A DNA stretch of 64,000 nt from Epiperipatus broadwayi (Eukaryota > Onychophora > Udeonychophora > Euonychophora > Peripatidae): positions 310,001-374,000 of the forward strand of contig JAQFVV010000231.1 in assembly GCA_028023455.1 (NCBI GenBank), in the 5' to 3' direction. Below, one piece after another: positions 24,053 to 37,400 of the stretch. The translations under genes were made by a program, and so were the position numbers. Under the pieces are notes generated by a model. It was not told the DNA's origin, ran no database searches, and was given only the letters and a program-made list of their open reading frames with translations. How positions within the stretch are numbered: the stretch's first letter is position 1; the number at the start of each line of letters is the position of its first letter.

Positions 24053-24115
24053 CACAGTTTAACACAGTAGTAGAGTATTGGATGCTAAAGTCTCTGAATT
24101 GAGGTCAAACCATGA
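24053..24115 (+). repeat. Possible tRNA-like SINE remnant
   Basis: A-box-like TAGTAGAGTATTGG and, about 27 bp on, B-box-like GAGGTCAAACC. The acceptor-like ends are not convincing and no target duplication was found. Confidence 0.25.
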
Positions 24116-24343
24116 AATAGTAATTACTACTATCTTACATAAAATGCACTTTTTTGGAGTGGGGTAAGGAACAACACTGCAAGTCATATCATATCTTCAA
24201 TAACTACTTGATAATTTTTATTAATGATATTACAATTAGTAATAATTTGCCTTTAACTGTTGCCCACATTTCCATTGTTTTCTCTAGTGGCAATTTTTGT
24301 AAACATTCAACATTTGATTTTAGTATAAAATCTTTGTTGTGTA

Positions 24344-25173
24344 TTTTCTTCCAAAGCGTAAGCTTGTGGTTAAGACCTGTAGAGGTCCCTACCTTCACAT
24401 TTTCATGTGCATATTCTTGAGAGTTACAGCCTTAGTAAATATATGATCACAAATGAAAAACATTCTAAGAAATCATATTTGAACTTTGCAAATAAAAAAT
24501 TAATAAATAAAAACAATACATAAAAAAACAATGAACTTTTTTCTGATTGGGCAGTGTAAAGGAAAGTCTGCTCAGATGACAGAAAAGAAAATTATCAGAA
24601 ACTTTTTGAATGAATATTCTTTTTAAAACATAAATGTATAAATATGAAGCCAACATAAATATATTCTATTTTATAACTTAAAACTTTTAAAATATTACAA
24701 ATGTAACAGAGAAACCACACTAAAAAAGGTGTTAACAATTTTACTGCCATAGTTTTCTGTTTACCAATGGGATTGAATTTATATTAACTTACATAAAATC
24801 AATTATAAATACAGTATGTTTGCTTTAAAATAATAATTATACATTTTGTGTAAAAGTAATCAGAAATGTTAAAATAAACTATAAAATTAAGACAATGCTT
24901 TTGCTGATTGCTAAGAATAATGCTAGGGACAAAATGCTCTCTAGCAATCAGTCCCTTAGTAGATATGGTTCACATTGTTTGAAGTTTAGTTTAACTATAA
25001 AATTTTGCCCTCTTCAGATTTTCTTTTAATTAATGAATTATAAATTTATTTAACGCACATTGATTATGTAAGTAATATTTACTAAGGCAATAAACCTAAT
25101 GCATGTGCTGTTGAAAATGCGAAGGTAGAGACCTCTATAGGTCTTAACCACAAGCTTACACATTGGAAGAAAA
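24344..25173. repeat. ~100-bp inverted repeats flanking ~630 bp
   Basis: Left arm 24344-24443 contains GTAAGCTTGTGGTTAAGACC and GCCTTAGTAAATAT. Right arm 25075-25173 contains GGTCTTAACCACAAGCTTAC and ATATTTACTAAGGC. The interior has no recognisable ORF. It looks like a TIR element or an inverted duplication. Confidence 0.7.
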
Positions 25174-26353
25174 GAGGAGAACTCAAGGGGAACCTGAAGC
25201 GGTTAGATCTGAGAGCGTGAAGCTATTCAATACTTCACTGATTAAGTCCACAATTCCTATTATACTGTTTCAGCAATCATAGTGCTACAGGAGCCAAACA
25301 AAAAAAAAGAACAAAAATTTAAGGTCCATCAAAACTCTCTCCAAAGATCTTTAAATAAAATACTTTATAATTATTAATAACAGTGATAAAATGCATTAAG
25401 TGAATGCAATGATGTTATATATTTGAAGTCTTATGTTGGCTAAAAATGTTGAACTTACGGCAGACATTGCAGACGGCATATCAAGCAGAAACACTAACCA
25501 TCATATTGTGAAACCTATTATGCAACAAACGTTTTTAGATATACTTACATATATACTAATAATAATTTTTTAAAAATATTTATATCTAATTCTTTATTGT
25601 TCATCAAAATTGCTTTAAAGTCTTTATTTTTAAAGATTTTGTTTATATTGGGGTTGATGTGAAAAGAATCATATTTCACGTTTTCTTTAGTTGCTTGTTT
25701 AACGATATTGATTCGACATCCTAGTTATGAAAATAGCAACAGAATAAAACAAAAAAATGAAATCGATACTCTCAGATAAATAAAATTTAATATAGTAAAA
25801 ATGCTTTTTATATCTGTTAGCTTATATCAGGCTATCTTTTTCCAATTCAAAATCCATTTATCTATTAGAGCTAAACCAATAAAATGTTGTGGGGGAGGAT
25901 GAATTCCCCCTTCGCACCAATTTCGATTCTTATAATTATGCAACCAGCATATAAGTTAGTTTGCCTTAATAATATTCAAATCAATATCTCATACTATACG
26001 TCCCAACAATTTTAATAAGCCCAGTAAATTAATAGCATTTATTAAATATGTAGTCCTGAGAATATAATATTATTTTGTGGAAAATCTAATCGCAGGATAC
26101 TAAACCAGTAATAATAATAATAATTCACAAATCAGATATCATTGAAGTTATTTAAACATAATTTGTAAACAACGGCCTTTTTTTTATAACAAAATTAAAA
26201 CTTTTTAAACTAGGGAATTATATTTTTTAATTATTATTAAAGAAAATTGATATTGTTTACAAACGGGTTAAAATGATTCCATTGGGATCTGAGATGGGAA
26301 TTATTATTATGGTTTGTGCATTGAAATTAGTTTATAAAATGGTACTATGAACT

Positions 26354-26489
26354 CAGACTTCCACTCTCTGCAATACAACCGATACACTTAACCACATAAA
26401 TGATCTCCACTAGAAGTATTCCAGACTTCCACTCTCTGCAATATAACCGATACACTTAACCACATAAATGATCTCCACAAGAAGCATTC
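26354..26489. repeat. 68-bp tandem duplication
   Basis: Units 26354-26421 and 26422-26489 differ at only a few bases. Each starts CAGACTTCCACTCTCTGCAA and contains CCGATACACTTAACCAC. This is a recent duplication inside the family B left arm. Confidence 0.9.
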
Positions 26490-26520
26490 CATGCTAAACC
26501 AGCATTCATCAGTTGGTCTG
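26484..26520 (-). ncRNA. Hammerhead-like motif, family B copy 1
   Basis: On the minus strand: GACCAA, CTGATGA (complement 26506-26512), ATGCT-GGTTT-AGCAT, then GGAA in place of GAAA. Stem II ATGCT/AGCAT pairs perfectly over 5 bp. CTGATGA is intact. The single GAAA change is predicted to damage cleavage. Confidence 0.55.
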
Positions 26521-27011
26521 GATCATCATCTCCCACAGATATATAAGCAGTGCTTGTTTATATTAAAATAGCAATTCTACACACTTTAATGGGAAGGCTT
26601 CAATCTCCTCCATTCTCCAACTCTTCAGCCATACACATCAATGAAAATCTGATGATGAAATGCTCAAAGCCTTTGATGATGCCAATATTATAGTCATCTC
26701 CATGTTAACCTTAAGTCAATCTGACCCCTCATATGTAGCATCTTAATATGTCCATTTAAATACACAAAAGAGGGATGGGAAGAATACAGGCTGAATGTGA
26801 AGAGCCAAATTGACTTAAGGGTTAACATGGGTCTGACTTAATACTGGCATCATCAACAACTTTGAGCATTCCATCATCAGATTTTCAGTGATATGAATAG
26901 CTGAAGAGTTGGAGAATGAAGGGGATTGAAGCCTGTCTGTTAAAGTGTGTAGATTTGCTATCTTAACATAAATCGAATACAGGTTATATATATGTGTGGG
27001 AGATAATGATC

Positions 27012-27090
27012 CAGACGAAATAATGAGTGCTGGTTCAGCATGAAATCGATATACTAAAGATCATTTATCTTTTTCACATGTATGTGGTCA
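27012..27090 (+). ncRNA. Hammerhead-like motif, family B copy 2
   Basis: ATAATGA replaces CTGATGA, then GTGCT-GGTTC-AGCAT as stem II, GAAA (27042-27045), a longer loop, and CACATGTA followed by TGTGGTC. Two core bases are lost; stem II, GAAA and the closing words are kept. Confidence 0.5.
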
Positions 27091-27503
27091 TGGGTATCAG
27101 TTATGTTCGATAGAGTGGATGGCAGTAGGGAGCTTGAAAGTCTCTGTTCAAATCCTCTTTAATTACATCTAGGTTAAGTATATACATTGTACTTGCATTT
27201 TAATATTTAAATGCCATTTTGTGAAAAAAATGGTTTGTCATTGATAGATACAATGTTACCTGTCAAGCAAACTACAGACATTTAGTCAAAATGCCCTATA
27301 ACCTGTATAGCCCCGTGCAGTTTTATATAGTAAAAAAATGATAATTCTGCCATTTTGGTACTCTTACATCTTATAAACCCCTTAATGGTAAACTATTTAA
27401 TTGTTATGTTTTTTAATAAACCTAATTCTGTAAGACAATAAAGCCAATTACTCAAGGCTTTAATAGGTTTATAAATGTAGATGATAACAACCAACCCTTA
27501 AGC

Positions 27504-27660
27504 TATCAAAAATCTCAACCTGTAATCAAGGCAACCTCCTTTAACAATAAAAGTGATATCAAAAATCTCAACCTGTAGTCAAGGCAACCTCCTTTAACAA
27601 TAAAAGTGGTATCAAAAATCTCAACCTGTAGTCAAGGCAACTCTTTTATCAATAAAAGTA
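27504..27660. repeat. 53-bp tandem repeat, three units
   Basis: Units start at 27504, 27557 and 27610, each beginning TATCAAAAATCTCAACCTGT and containing AAGGCAAC and CAATAAAAGT. The first two are nearly identical and the third diverges at its end. Confidence 0.92.
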
Positions 27661-30600
27661 GTACTACCTTTATTGTTCAAGAAGTTTTGCCTTGAATGCT
27701 TACTTTGTTAATGCAAATAACTAAAAACTATAAAGAAACTTCTGACATAATAATGGTTAGCACATGTTCATACTTTCCTCATGCTTTAGCATTTGATATT
27801 TTTTTCATCCTCAATTTAAAATAATCTTGTAATTCTTTTCAGATATCCAAACCAATGCAGTACCAAGAAAAAAAATTTAATTAAATTGTTATTTAGAAAA
27901 AGTTATTGGAGGAGAAAACATCTTTTCATATCTCCCAACCAATAGGTTTTAAAAATGAAGTAGGAAAAAAGATTAAAAAATTCTACTCTATATAGTGGAG
28001 GGAAATATTAGGAAACATCTTTTATACTCCTCAAATAATATTTTTTGTGAATAGAGTACAAGAGAGAAAGAAAGATTTAAAATCTATATACATTTATATA
28101 ACTTAATAAAGTGTATCAACTGCAAATAGAGTCTTTGTATTGCATTGAAATGTCAGCAGTATATTAACTATTTTATTTGATTAATGCATGCTCTTAGTGT
28201 CAAAATGTAAATAAATTAAGTAGACTCATGTTTAGAAGATATTCATAGTCTTTATAAATGCTGGCATTCTTTTAATATTAAGGGTTGATGCAAGGTAAGT
28301 GGAATTGTGGGTAATTTTTAGTTTAAATATGTTATTTTGTAGATCATTACACTTGAGAAGTCGGCTTGCATCAGTGAAATCATTGGTAGTGATTTAGATA
28401 TTATTTTCATGGCTAGTCTGTTTGGGTTGTGATTTTGGTGTGATTTTAAATACATACATGTATGAAATAAAAATAGCAGTCACTGTAACACTTCTGGCTA
28501 TGTATAAACTAATAATCACCCATCAATAGAATGATTCCATCTATTTCTTTAGTTCTAATGAGATTTACTTTCTTTTCACAGTGCCAGATTTAATTGCTTT
28601 TCCTGGCAAGAGTTGAGTAAGATTTCAGCATTCCATATTAGGACTAAACTATTATGCTATATCAAAATATAATAAAATGTACTTGATGTAATAGAGAATT
28701 GTGTTTACAAATAAAGTAAGTTCTAAAAAATCATACGTGAAATTTTCAAATAATGAAAAAAATAAGATTGTAATAAAAGCTAAAAACAGTTTTGTCATTG
28801 AACAGTCAGAAGAGAGATTGATTTCATAAAATCAATGACTCTTTAAATGTGAATGAAAAAATATTAATATGTGATAAATCTGTCAAATTATGCTTGAACA
28901 AGTTGAATCCAAAGTAGGCAGTATCCTTGCTTGGTTTTGTGAATTTAGGCATTACAATGGTGCTGCGATTACTATCTTTTCTACATTAATTTAAGCCTAT
29001 CTCTAACCTTATCTTATGGCTTGCAATGGTTTGCAGCCTGCCTTTTATCCACTGCTATAACTTAATGTATTATTTTTTAACAAACCTGAAGATGTCAGCA
29101 TTATATGAACATTTTCATGATTGTCAGTACCCTTTTGTTATGATAAAGCTATAAAAGAGGTGACTTATTTCTGATTGGTTGAGTGATTTAGCCAATGCTG
29201 GATTACTGAATATTGCAGATTTGTTAAGACAAAGTGCAATTGGCTTACAAATTAATGATTATGATGCAATCATTTTATAAAAAGCTTATTTTAACCAAAA
29301 ACTATATCAATAATAGGAGATTGTCTTTGAAAATGCTTTATTATTTGAAGCAGTTTCTACTGAACAAAAAAAAAATGCTTTTATCAAAACAATGAATGTT
29401 TTTTTTTTTTTTAAATTTTTGATAACAACAAATAATTTATTTACTTTTGGAATTTTTTTTCCTTTGACAATAACTACATCTAAATATATTATTTTTTTAA
29501 TAACATAAAATTCAATTATCCAATGTATACTTTGTTTCAGTAATTATCTTCATATTATAACTAAATGAATGTTTAAAATTAATATCACATGAAAGCTTTC
29601 ACTTTTAAATTATTAGGTAAAAATTAATTATATATAGAAAAATTAATAAATTCCAACATGGAGGTATATTTATAGAAAGATTCACTATATTCTATTCAAA
29701 AATTGGCAGGTGGAGTTTTTATATGCAAGTTAAATTATTAATTTTGTTTTATAATTTAAATGGTTGTTGATGTCTTTTTTAAGTTTTTGTTATACTATCA
29801 AGTTGCCAGCCCAATTTTTTTAAATTCAAACTTTTTTATCTGCTGATTCAGTTTTATGGTAATTATACTCTTTATAATCTTAATCATCTTTCTTCTTAGT
29901 GAACCAACACAATATTATATAACCTAGCTTCTACATTGCTAATTTATTATCAGATTCTTCTATTCTCCCTACTACTTTTATGCCATCTATTGTAAACTTT
30001 AATAATCAATAAATATCAATTGGTAGGCTTTAATAAATTTTTATTCAAGGAATCTTTAATCCGCTTAGCGAAGACAATTGTTCCCCCAAAACTCATCATT
30101 AAGCAAGAATATTGTATGCAGAATATGCATTTATAATGGTTGTCTATGGGGATAAAATTGGTTGGTTACTTCAACTAAAAAATTACACCATAATTTGGGA
30201 ATATTATGTTTAAAAAAATAACTGGAGTATATTTTAAAATTTTAAAGGCCGTTAACGTACGTGATATACTTGTGTAAACTGTGCTGTATGTACTTTACAG
30301 ATGTTGACTTAAAATATGCATTTATGTATGTATAGTAATGCAACTTAAATATATGTAAAAAGAAAAAAAAAGCACTTAGTTTAAAGTTGTTACTTTCTGT
30401 GATTCATTCACCAATCATTGTTATCCAATTTAGTTTCCAAGCTCAAAAGATTTTCTGAATTTTTTCTTACTCATATTAGTTGCTATGATGACTTTAAACA
30501 GAATCTCTAAAAAATGTTTAATATCATTATTACAGCAAAATAAACCGAGAAAGTGAAACTAAACTAGCATTTGACAACTTTTTTTGTTCTGCCTGTTTTT

Positions 30601-30699
30601 CATTACACGGAAAGAAAAACTCTATACTGAAGTTTCATTTTTTTTAAAAAAAAAAAGTACTACAGTATTATACTATACTACTAATATGAAATTAATACA

Positions 30700-31070
30700 C
30701 TGTACAGGCGTACACACACCTGCACACATATAATGTAATATAAGGGATTCGAACTCAAGACTTTCACACAACCCTCAACTCTCCATGCCATCTCATGGTT
30801 GAAGAGTTGTGGGTTGGAGTAGTTTGAAGCCTGTCCATTAAAGTATGAAGATTGGCTATCTTAATATAAAGCTGAGCACTGATTGTATATATGTGTGAGG
30901 ATGGTAATCTGGACCAACTGATGATTGCTGGTTTAGCATGTATATTGGTGATTATTTATCTTTTCAACATGTGTATAATCAGGTGGGTCAGCAATATGAG
31001 ATGACATGGAGAGTTGAGGATTATGTGAAAGTCTGAGTTCGAATCCCTTACATTATGAAATTAGTAAAAT
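30700..31070. repeat. Family B foldback (370 bp) with one ribozyme-like motif
   Basis: Left arm GGGATTCGAACTCAAGACTT and right arm AAGTCTGAGTTCGAATCCC (with small differences) are inverted. Both include CATGCCATCTCAT or its counterpart. The right arm carries GAGTTCGAATCCC, an excellent B-box match. The apex region 30911-30980 holds the hammerhead-like motif. Confidence 0.75.
30911..30980 (+). ncRNA. Hammerhead-like motif, family B copy 3
   Basis: GGACCAA, CTGATGA (30918-30924), TTGCT-GGTTT-AGCAT, then GTAT in place of GAAA, ending AACATGTGTATAATC. CTGATGA and stem II are intact; the GAAA block is destroyed. Confidence 0.5.
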
Positions 31071-32097
31071 TAAAAACTCAATGTTTAATAACAAATCATT
31101 TGATTGACTAAAAGACTTATTATTTACGTTAGTGTAACGAAAGTCAAATAAACATACAATACATAACAAAAATTTTATAAAAGAAAAATTTCAGTATATT
31201 GAATAAAAGGGGGGATATAATGAATTCTGAGTTTGCATATTGTAATTAATATTTAAGGCTTTTGTTTTAATGTGTATTGTGGTAATCTAGGTAAACAATT
31301 ATGATAGCTGTAGTGGGTTTTTTGGGGCATGACATGTCACTGTTTCTTCACATGTGGTAGCCATGTACTTGCAATGACTTAGCAATTTGTTGAATAGTGC
31401 AATATGATTTGATGGCAGAGTTATGAACTATTTAAGTAAAAATTAAAGACTTTAATCTTATTCACTTTATTTGTATTGCATTTTCATCATAAATAATATA
31501 TTATTAATTGCATAAAATTATCCTCACATTTATCACAAAAATGCAATTCAAATACGATGGATAGCAGTTTCTATTTGATTGAAATTAGTATTATAAAGAT
31601 TTTGATCCAAAATTGGGGTTGTCTCAAATTTTAGCAAATATTATTTAAACTGTACACAATATAAAATTTAAATATTGTTAGTACATATGACCATAAATTA
31701 TTTTTTGTTTTATGCCAAATGAAATTCATATTTTTTTCTTGGTACTGCATTGGTTTGGATATCTGAAAAGAATTATAAGATTATTTAAAATCGAGGATGA
31801 AAAAATATCAAATGCTAAAGCATGAGGAAAGTAGGAACATGTGTTAACCATTATTATGTCAGAAGTTTCTTTATAGTTTTTAGTTATTTGCATTAACAAA
31901 GTAATTTCTTCTGGAAAAAAAAAATTAATAAAAGCATTTCATACTCCAAGCATTATAATTCGAAAATGAAAAAAAAAAAGATTTAAAACACCATACACAT
32001 TATTATATAAAATGTTGCGATGTGATGCATGGTGACTTCTCCTTACATGAAGTCAAGAATCTCTCAGCCGCTATGCTTAGATAAACATGTTAGCCAC

Positions 32098-32390
32098 TTT
32101 CCATTCCCCACCCGAAGTTTTTCCCATACCTAAGTTTATCTCTCATATTCTCTATCCCACTCCATCTCATTTCCACACATAATCTGTGTCAATTCCATGG
32201 CCTTTATGTCTAAGTCCCCTTATCTTTTACAAACCAGGCAGAAAAAACAATAATCCACTTTTTGTATAATTTATATTTATTCTTCCACAACTTCATTATC
32301 TGTACCCTTTCTGCTTTCAGGCATTTACATTCAATTAACAGATGCCTAATATTTTCTATGCCTTTCATACACAACTTTCAGACTAACTAA
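32098..32390 (-). pseudogene. Second LINE family: extra 3'-end copy
   Basis: This runs parallel to 33600-33930. Shared plus-strand words are CTATCTCATTTCCACA or its near match, CCCCTTATCTTTT, TTCCACAACTTCATTAT, GTACCCTTTCTG and GATGCCTAATATTTTC. It is 5'-truncated near the zinc-knuckle codons. There is no intact frame. Confidence 0.75.
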
Positions 32391-32399
32391 CTCATTTGA

Positions 32400-33065
32400 C
32401 AAACACTCCATACAGGAGTGCCACCCAGTGGAAGCCATAATAATTAATGGATGTGAGAAAGTTTGTGTTAAAATCCTTATCTAGTGTCTACTCATCCAAT
32501 ATCCCCAGATTAATTTCTAGCTATTAGTGAGGAGCCTTGGATCCAAGAACACTTAACATAGATGTAGGATTTAATGCAACCCTTCACAGACCTTATTGCA
32601 TCCAATGACTACTATGGCTTGCACTGGGTGGCACTACTGTATGGTGAATTGTCATTGTTTTAACAGCTTATGTAGGCATAGAAAATGGTGATCATGTAAT
32701 GTTTCTTACTATTGTTCTGTTAGTATTTTCAAAAATAATCACAAATGTTTTAAATAAAATACAAAAAAAGTTAATTTTTATGCTGACCATTGTCAACAAA
32801 GGGCCAACTGCTATTGAGGTTCAGTTAGTGTTTTTGAAATCTTGCTAAGATGGTAGCAAACTCTCCACACAGTAGTGTTATCTAGTCCAAGCCAGAGTAA
32901 TCAATGAATGAAAGAACATTTGTGCATAAATCCCTATCTACTGCCTATCATCCATTATCCCCAGACTACTCAGGCTTTCATTGGATGACACTACGGTATG
33001 AAGAGTTTGTTATTGTCCTAATAGCTTGTTTAAGCATAAGAAATGGTGAGCATGTGATGTTTTTA
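32400..33065. repeat. Two adjacent family A foldbacks
   Basis: 32402-32720 and 32845-33065 both read inward from CTCCA(T/C)ACAG(G/T)AGTG-like ends to GGTGA(T/G)CATGT-like ends, with mirrored arms (CAGTGGAAGCCATAATAAT against ATGGCTTGCACTGGGTGGC). Where complete copies have the hammerhead, 32505-32535 shows a deleted version: TTTCTAGCTATTAGTGAGGA on the plus strand. Confidence 0.65.
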
Positions 33066-33599
33066 GTAACATTAGCTATAGATTTCTTCTTTTTTTATTT
33101 TTTGAGCTAATAAATCAATAAAGTTTCAACTGTCAAAATGAACAACAAAACTGGCAGAATAATATTACAGATAGATGCTGGACAGTGAAGAAAAGCTGAA
33201 AGAACATCAGTAAAAATCTTCAGATGAAGGATTTTGTTTTATAAACAGCTACATTTAAAATCACAGAATATGTCTGAAAGGTAGTTGGGATTATAGTATG
33301 ACATATATACATGATATAAGGATTTAAAAAATATATCCATAGAATAAAGATTTGTAAAAAAAAAAGAGATGATAATACTGGATATTAGTCAATTATGAAT
33401 AAGGGGAAGATGGTTATTTCTTTAATACCAGCAATACATCACATGTTATATAAGAACGTAGGAAAAAAAACAAGTTCAACAGAATGAACAAGATTTGTAA
33501 AAAGAATGATAATGTGTATGTATGATGATGATAAATTCTATTGCAATGAATGGATCAATTTTGAAGAAAGAAAATGAGGTTATTTGTGTGTGTGTTTCT

Positions 33600-35940
33600 C
33601 CCGAGTAGATTCTCCAATTACCCAGATAAACCTTTCCCTTTCTTTTACTTCCCCACTCTAAATTTCCCATAATCTGCTCTATCTCATTTCCACAACATAA
33701 TTTTTGTCAACTCTATAACCTTTATATCTAATCCCCCTTATCTTTTCCCAAACCTAGCATAAAAACCAATAATTCACTTTCTGTATAATCACTCTTTTCA
33801 TATTTATTTTTCCACAACTTCATTATATGTACCCTTTCTGTTTTCAAACATTTACATTCAATTAACAAATGCCTAATATTTTCAATTCCTTCCTTACATA
33901 ATTTACAAAATAAATCACCCATATTTTTCCATTTACATGTATATTCTTTTGTAGCTAAAGATCCCCCTACATAATTTACAAAATAAATCCCCATATTTTT
34001 CCATTTAATGTATATTCTTTTGTAGTAAAGATCCCATTCGGCTTAAACAATAAACTACTTTCTTACTATATCATATATTAACTCACACCTAATATTCTGT
34101 TTATTTCTATATATATTTAAATCTTTTTACTCTCCATACTATTTCTCCATCTCTCTAACTCCCTATTCTTTATTAATAAATTTATTATTTTATCCCATTC
34201 CTTACTACTATAACACTCAATATCCTCTTACAAATCATCCCATCTTTTGTAAAATATATGATATAAATTCTTTATCCAAATCTTTTGCATACGATTACCT
34301 TTCTCACCCATTTTGTTACCTGCCCTTTACTCATACCAATTAAATACTATTTTAGTATTCTTTTATTATCCATAAACTGCATCTACAAACATTTTCTTTT
34401 ACTTTTGCTCTCTCATATAAAAACTTGACCATCCCATTTCTCTTGAATTGCTCCTTGTTCCTATTTCTGCATCAATGATTCTTCCTACTTCCCTTTGAGC
34501 TTTTTCTAAATAATCTAATATCTTTTTACTAACATATAATTCATTACTTTTACCTGTTGCTCCTTTCCTATATTCTAGCTACATCATATTTATTATATAA
34601 AAAATCTTTATTTTTTGTTCATTTAAATTTTTCATTATAAATATTTTTGATTCTTAAAATAATTCAAATAACTTATCTATTCACTATTATTCTCCAAAAA
34701 ATTCTACATCTTCTCTTTCCTCAGTATTACATCATTATATTATTTTTTAAAATTTAATATTTAATTATTTAATAATAATTTTTTTTTTGAAAATATATCA
34801 TTAAAAAAAGATGAAAAATATATACCTTACACTATTAAGGTATCTCTATCCTCTTCCTAATCTTTCTATTGTCTTTCATTTCTAAATAAACAAAAAAAAT
34901 AGGTGAATAGTTGTTAGTCACATTTTAATTTAATTGATTCAATATTCTCTAATTGATATATATAATAATTATTTTATATAATTTCTTAATAATATCTATT
35001 AAACTTCATCCATTCAAATTTTAAACTTATCCAATTTTTTTATTTATCTATCATATGTTTCTATATCTATAAAACTATATATAATGTTTATCTGATTCCT
35101 ACTATATCCATAAGTTGTGTAACTACAAATAAACTTCTCCATCGTATCTAATCTAAAACCTCCTTGATTTCACCCACTACTTATTCCCTTCCATCCATTT
35201 CATTTATCCTATGAATTTATATAAAATGATGTTGTATTGTTATAATTATTAATTTCTATGATCCTTACCTTTCTTTAAATAATAATTATCTTGTATTATC
35301 AACTTTGGGAAAACTCTATTCTGTGATTTTATTAAAACAGGATAATTTTTTTGCCTATATCCTAAATTCATTATCTCTGTGATCCATCTAAACCTCTTGC
35401 CTTCCATTTTCAATTTCTTCTCTACTATTTAGTTATTTTGAAAAACTAATATTCCCATTATATATTCTTATATTTTCTAATATTCTATCATTCACATCTA
35501 ACATCTTTTCTATATTCATTACATAACTATTTAAGATTCTCTCTAAATTTCTCTAGAACTACACTCAGTTTCCTCATCATCTATAATATAACTCTCTCTC
35601 CCCTACATTTCTCCTTTTAATATAATTCAAAATTTTTACTTCCATCTCTTCCTTTTATTAATATCCTCCAACAATTTATATTAATTTATTCTCTCTCTAT
35701 AAATATCTATTTTAGAACTTCTTCTTTTCTAAGTATTTTCCATTTAATTAATATCTTTTCACTTTCTTATTCTTAAACACTTATATCCTACACTTCTTTC
35801 CTTTTTTTTTTATTTATTAATTTTTTTTTTTTTTTTAATTTTTTTCTTTTTATAATCTTCTTAAACTTTTTTCTTTCTTCTTCTTACACTAATCCTTATA
35901 CTTCTCCCCACCCCTCCTTTAATTTTTTTTTAAATTTTTT
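33600..35940 (-). pseudogene. Second LINE family remnant with C-terminal zinc knuckle
   Basis: The minus-strand frame at 33728-33994 has the knuckle FCKLCKEGIENIRHLLIEC, i.e. C-x2-C-x8-H-x4-C, followed by KTERV. This is the usual C-terminal motif of several LINE clades. Upstream on the minus strand (34.0-35.9 kb) the sequence is strongly A/G-rich and lacks long frames, as expected for a decayed RT region; I could not place the RT motifs with confidence. A 50-bp duplication (ACATAATTTACAAAATAAAT) lies around 33895-34020. The far 5' end near 35.8-35.94 kb is poly(T) low complexity. Confidence 0.65.
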
Positions 35941-35964
35941 TTTGTTTAACAATATTCAAAACAC

Positions 35965-36180
35965 TGCCACCTAGTGTAAGCTTGAATAATCAATAGATGA
36001 CAGATAGTAGTGCTTAATAAATCCCTGTCCTCTGCTATCCTGTCAATAACTTCAAACTAGTTTCTAGATTATGGCTTTAATCATTTAAATAATTTGAATC
36101 TGAATCTAGCATTCCAAAAAGTCTAACATTCCTAAAATTTTAGGATTTAATGCACCTTTCTTCCATCTCTCAATATTTAC
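35965..36180 (-). repeat. Family A copy with decayed ribozyme-like segment
   Basis: It starts CTGCCACCTAGTGTAAGC and runs to TTAGGATTTAATGC. On the minus strand the hammerhead site reads ATGATTA, AAGCCATAATCTA, GAAA, CTAGTTTG: GAAA is kept, CTGATGA and GTC are lost. Confidence 0.6.
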
Positions 36181-36719
36181 TATTTGTTTATTATCAGCCT
36201 GATATTTAAAAATAATGTTTTGACTCCAATAAATCTTGCTGGACTGGTACCACATCTATATAACTATGCAAATAAGAGGAGTTAGATTCAAAACCTTGTG
36301 TTTCTGAATTGCAGACTTATAATTTGAGAAGAGTAAATTATGATTAATGAAGAAATATATGTTAGATCTAAAAAAATCTGGGTACCCCAGATCAAGACTC
36401 TACAACTCTTCACTATATAAAAACCATAAATTAAAAACTAGCCTGCAGATATAAGCAGAATGTTACTGGTTACACATTTATTAAGCACTACAATCAACTG
36501 ATTATTCAAACTGACACAAAATGGCAGCACTGTGATTAGGAGAAACAAATTTTCTACCTATTTATTTGTTTAGTTAATTGCATTCTTACGCAATTACTTA
36601 GAAAGTTTCTACAAAGGCTCAAAATATTTAATAAAGAAGAAAATCAGACGACTATTCTATCAAGAGAATTAGATATAGATGGTATTCCTAATTGTAATAA
36701 AAATATAGTCAATATTTAC

Positions 36720-37400
36720 TATAGTAGGTCCATAGTCAAAATAAAGGTCAGGTAATTGGTGTTTAACTTTTCTTATTTAGATATAAAAGCGAAAAAAAGC
36801 AGGTGAAATCCATATTATCAGGCAGTTGATTAATTCGCTTGGATAACTTCCCCTCTTCCACAGTTTCTGTGTGGAAGTATATTAGGACGGTTACCCTGCT
36901 GTGAACTATTTAAAGCTGTTGCTGATAACAGTTTAGTTTTTATATTGAAAATTTTATCACAGTAAAAAATTAAAGAGTATAAATATATTTTACGAAAATA
37001 AAAAGACAATTAGAAAAAAAAATAACAAAAAATATAGTAATTAATTATTAGTAAAAGATATATCTGTAATGACAAAATATTATCGATTTTTCCTACAGTC
37101 AGCTTACGGCCAAAATGAAACAGAAAACACCCAATTATTGGTCAGTAAATTGGTGTTTAGCTTCTCTTATCTAGATAAAAAAACAGAGAAGAAAAAGAGG
37201 CAAAATTCGTACTATATAACAATAGATTAGACTGCTGCAAACTTTCCTCACTTTTGCCGCTCCTCTACAGAGACATATTGGAAAGACCATTATTTTATAA
37301 AGTGATATTTAAAACTATTGCTTTTTACAGTATATATATATACTGACAAGAGAGATTTTTGTATAGCAAATTCTATCATGATAAAAAATTAGAATGTAAA
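36720..37400. repeat. Diverged direct duplication, ~240 bp units
   Basis: Units at about 36750-37000 and 37130-37400 share the order GGT(C)AG..TTGGTGTTTA, CTTATNTAGATA, AAATTNGTA/ATCCATA, TTTAAANCTNTTGCTT-like and TATCA(C/T)(A/G)-TAAAAAATTA. Divergence is high and there is no coding content. Confidence 0.5.

Larger units (their letters stand above)
26340..27170. repeat. Family B foldback (830 bp) with two inverted ribozyme-like motifs
   Basis: The two ends are inverted copies of each other: AACTCAGACTTCCACTC at the left and GAAAGTCTCTGTTCAAATCC at the right. Inner words such as CTTCAATCTCCTCCATTCTC are mirrored by GAATGAAGGGGATTGAAG. Each half holds one hammerhead-like motif pointing outward (26484-26520 minus, 27012-27090 plus). 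Within the left end a 68-bp unit is tandemly duplicated. The right end carries a B-box-like GTTCAAATCC. Confidence 0.75.
27700..31904. repeat. 175-bp inverted-repeat pair bounding ~3.9 kb
   Basis: Left arm 27700-27874 starts TTACTTTGTTAATGCAAATA and contains CATGCTTTAGCATTTGATAT and CCAATGCAGTACCAAG. Right arm 31730-31904 is its reverse complement with few differences. The interior (27875-31729) contains no transposase-like ORF that I can see, a family B foldback and much AT-rich sequence. It may be a large non-autonomous TIR element or an inverted duplication. Confidence 0.75.

Noticed and set aside
34000-35900. Placing RT catalytic motifs in the second LINE
   Set aside because: The region is too decayed and A/G-biased on the minus strand; tentative matches did not hold in any frame.
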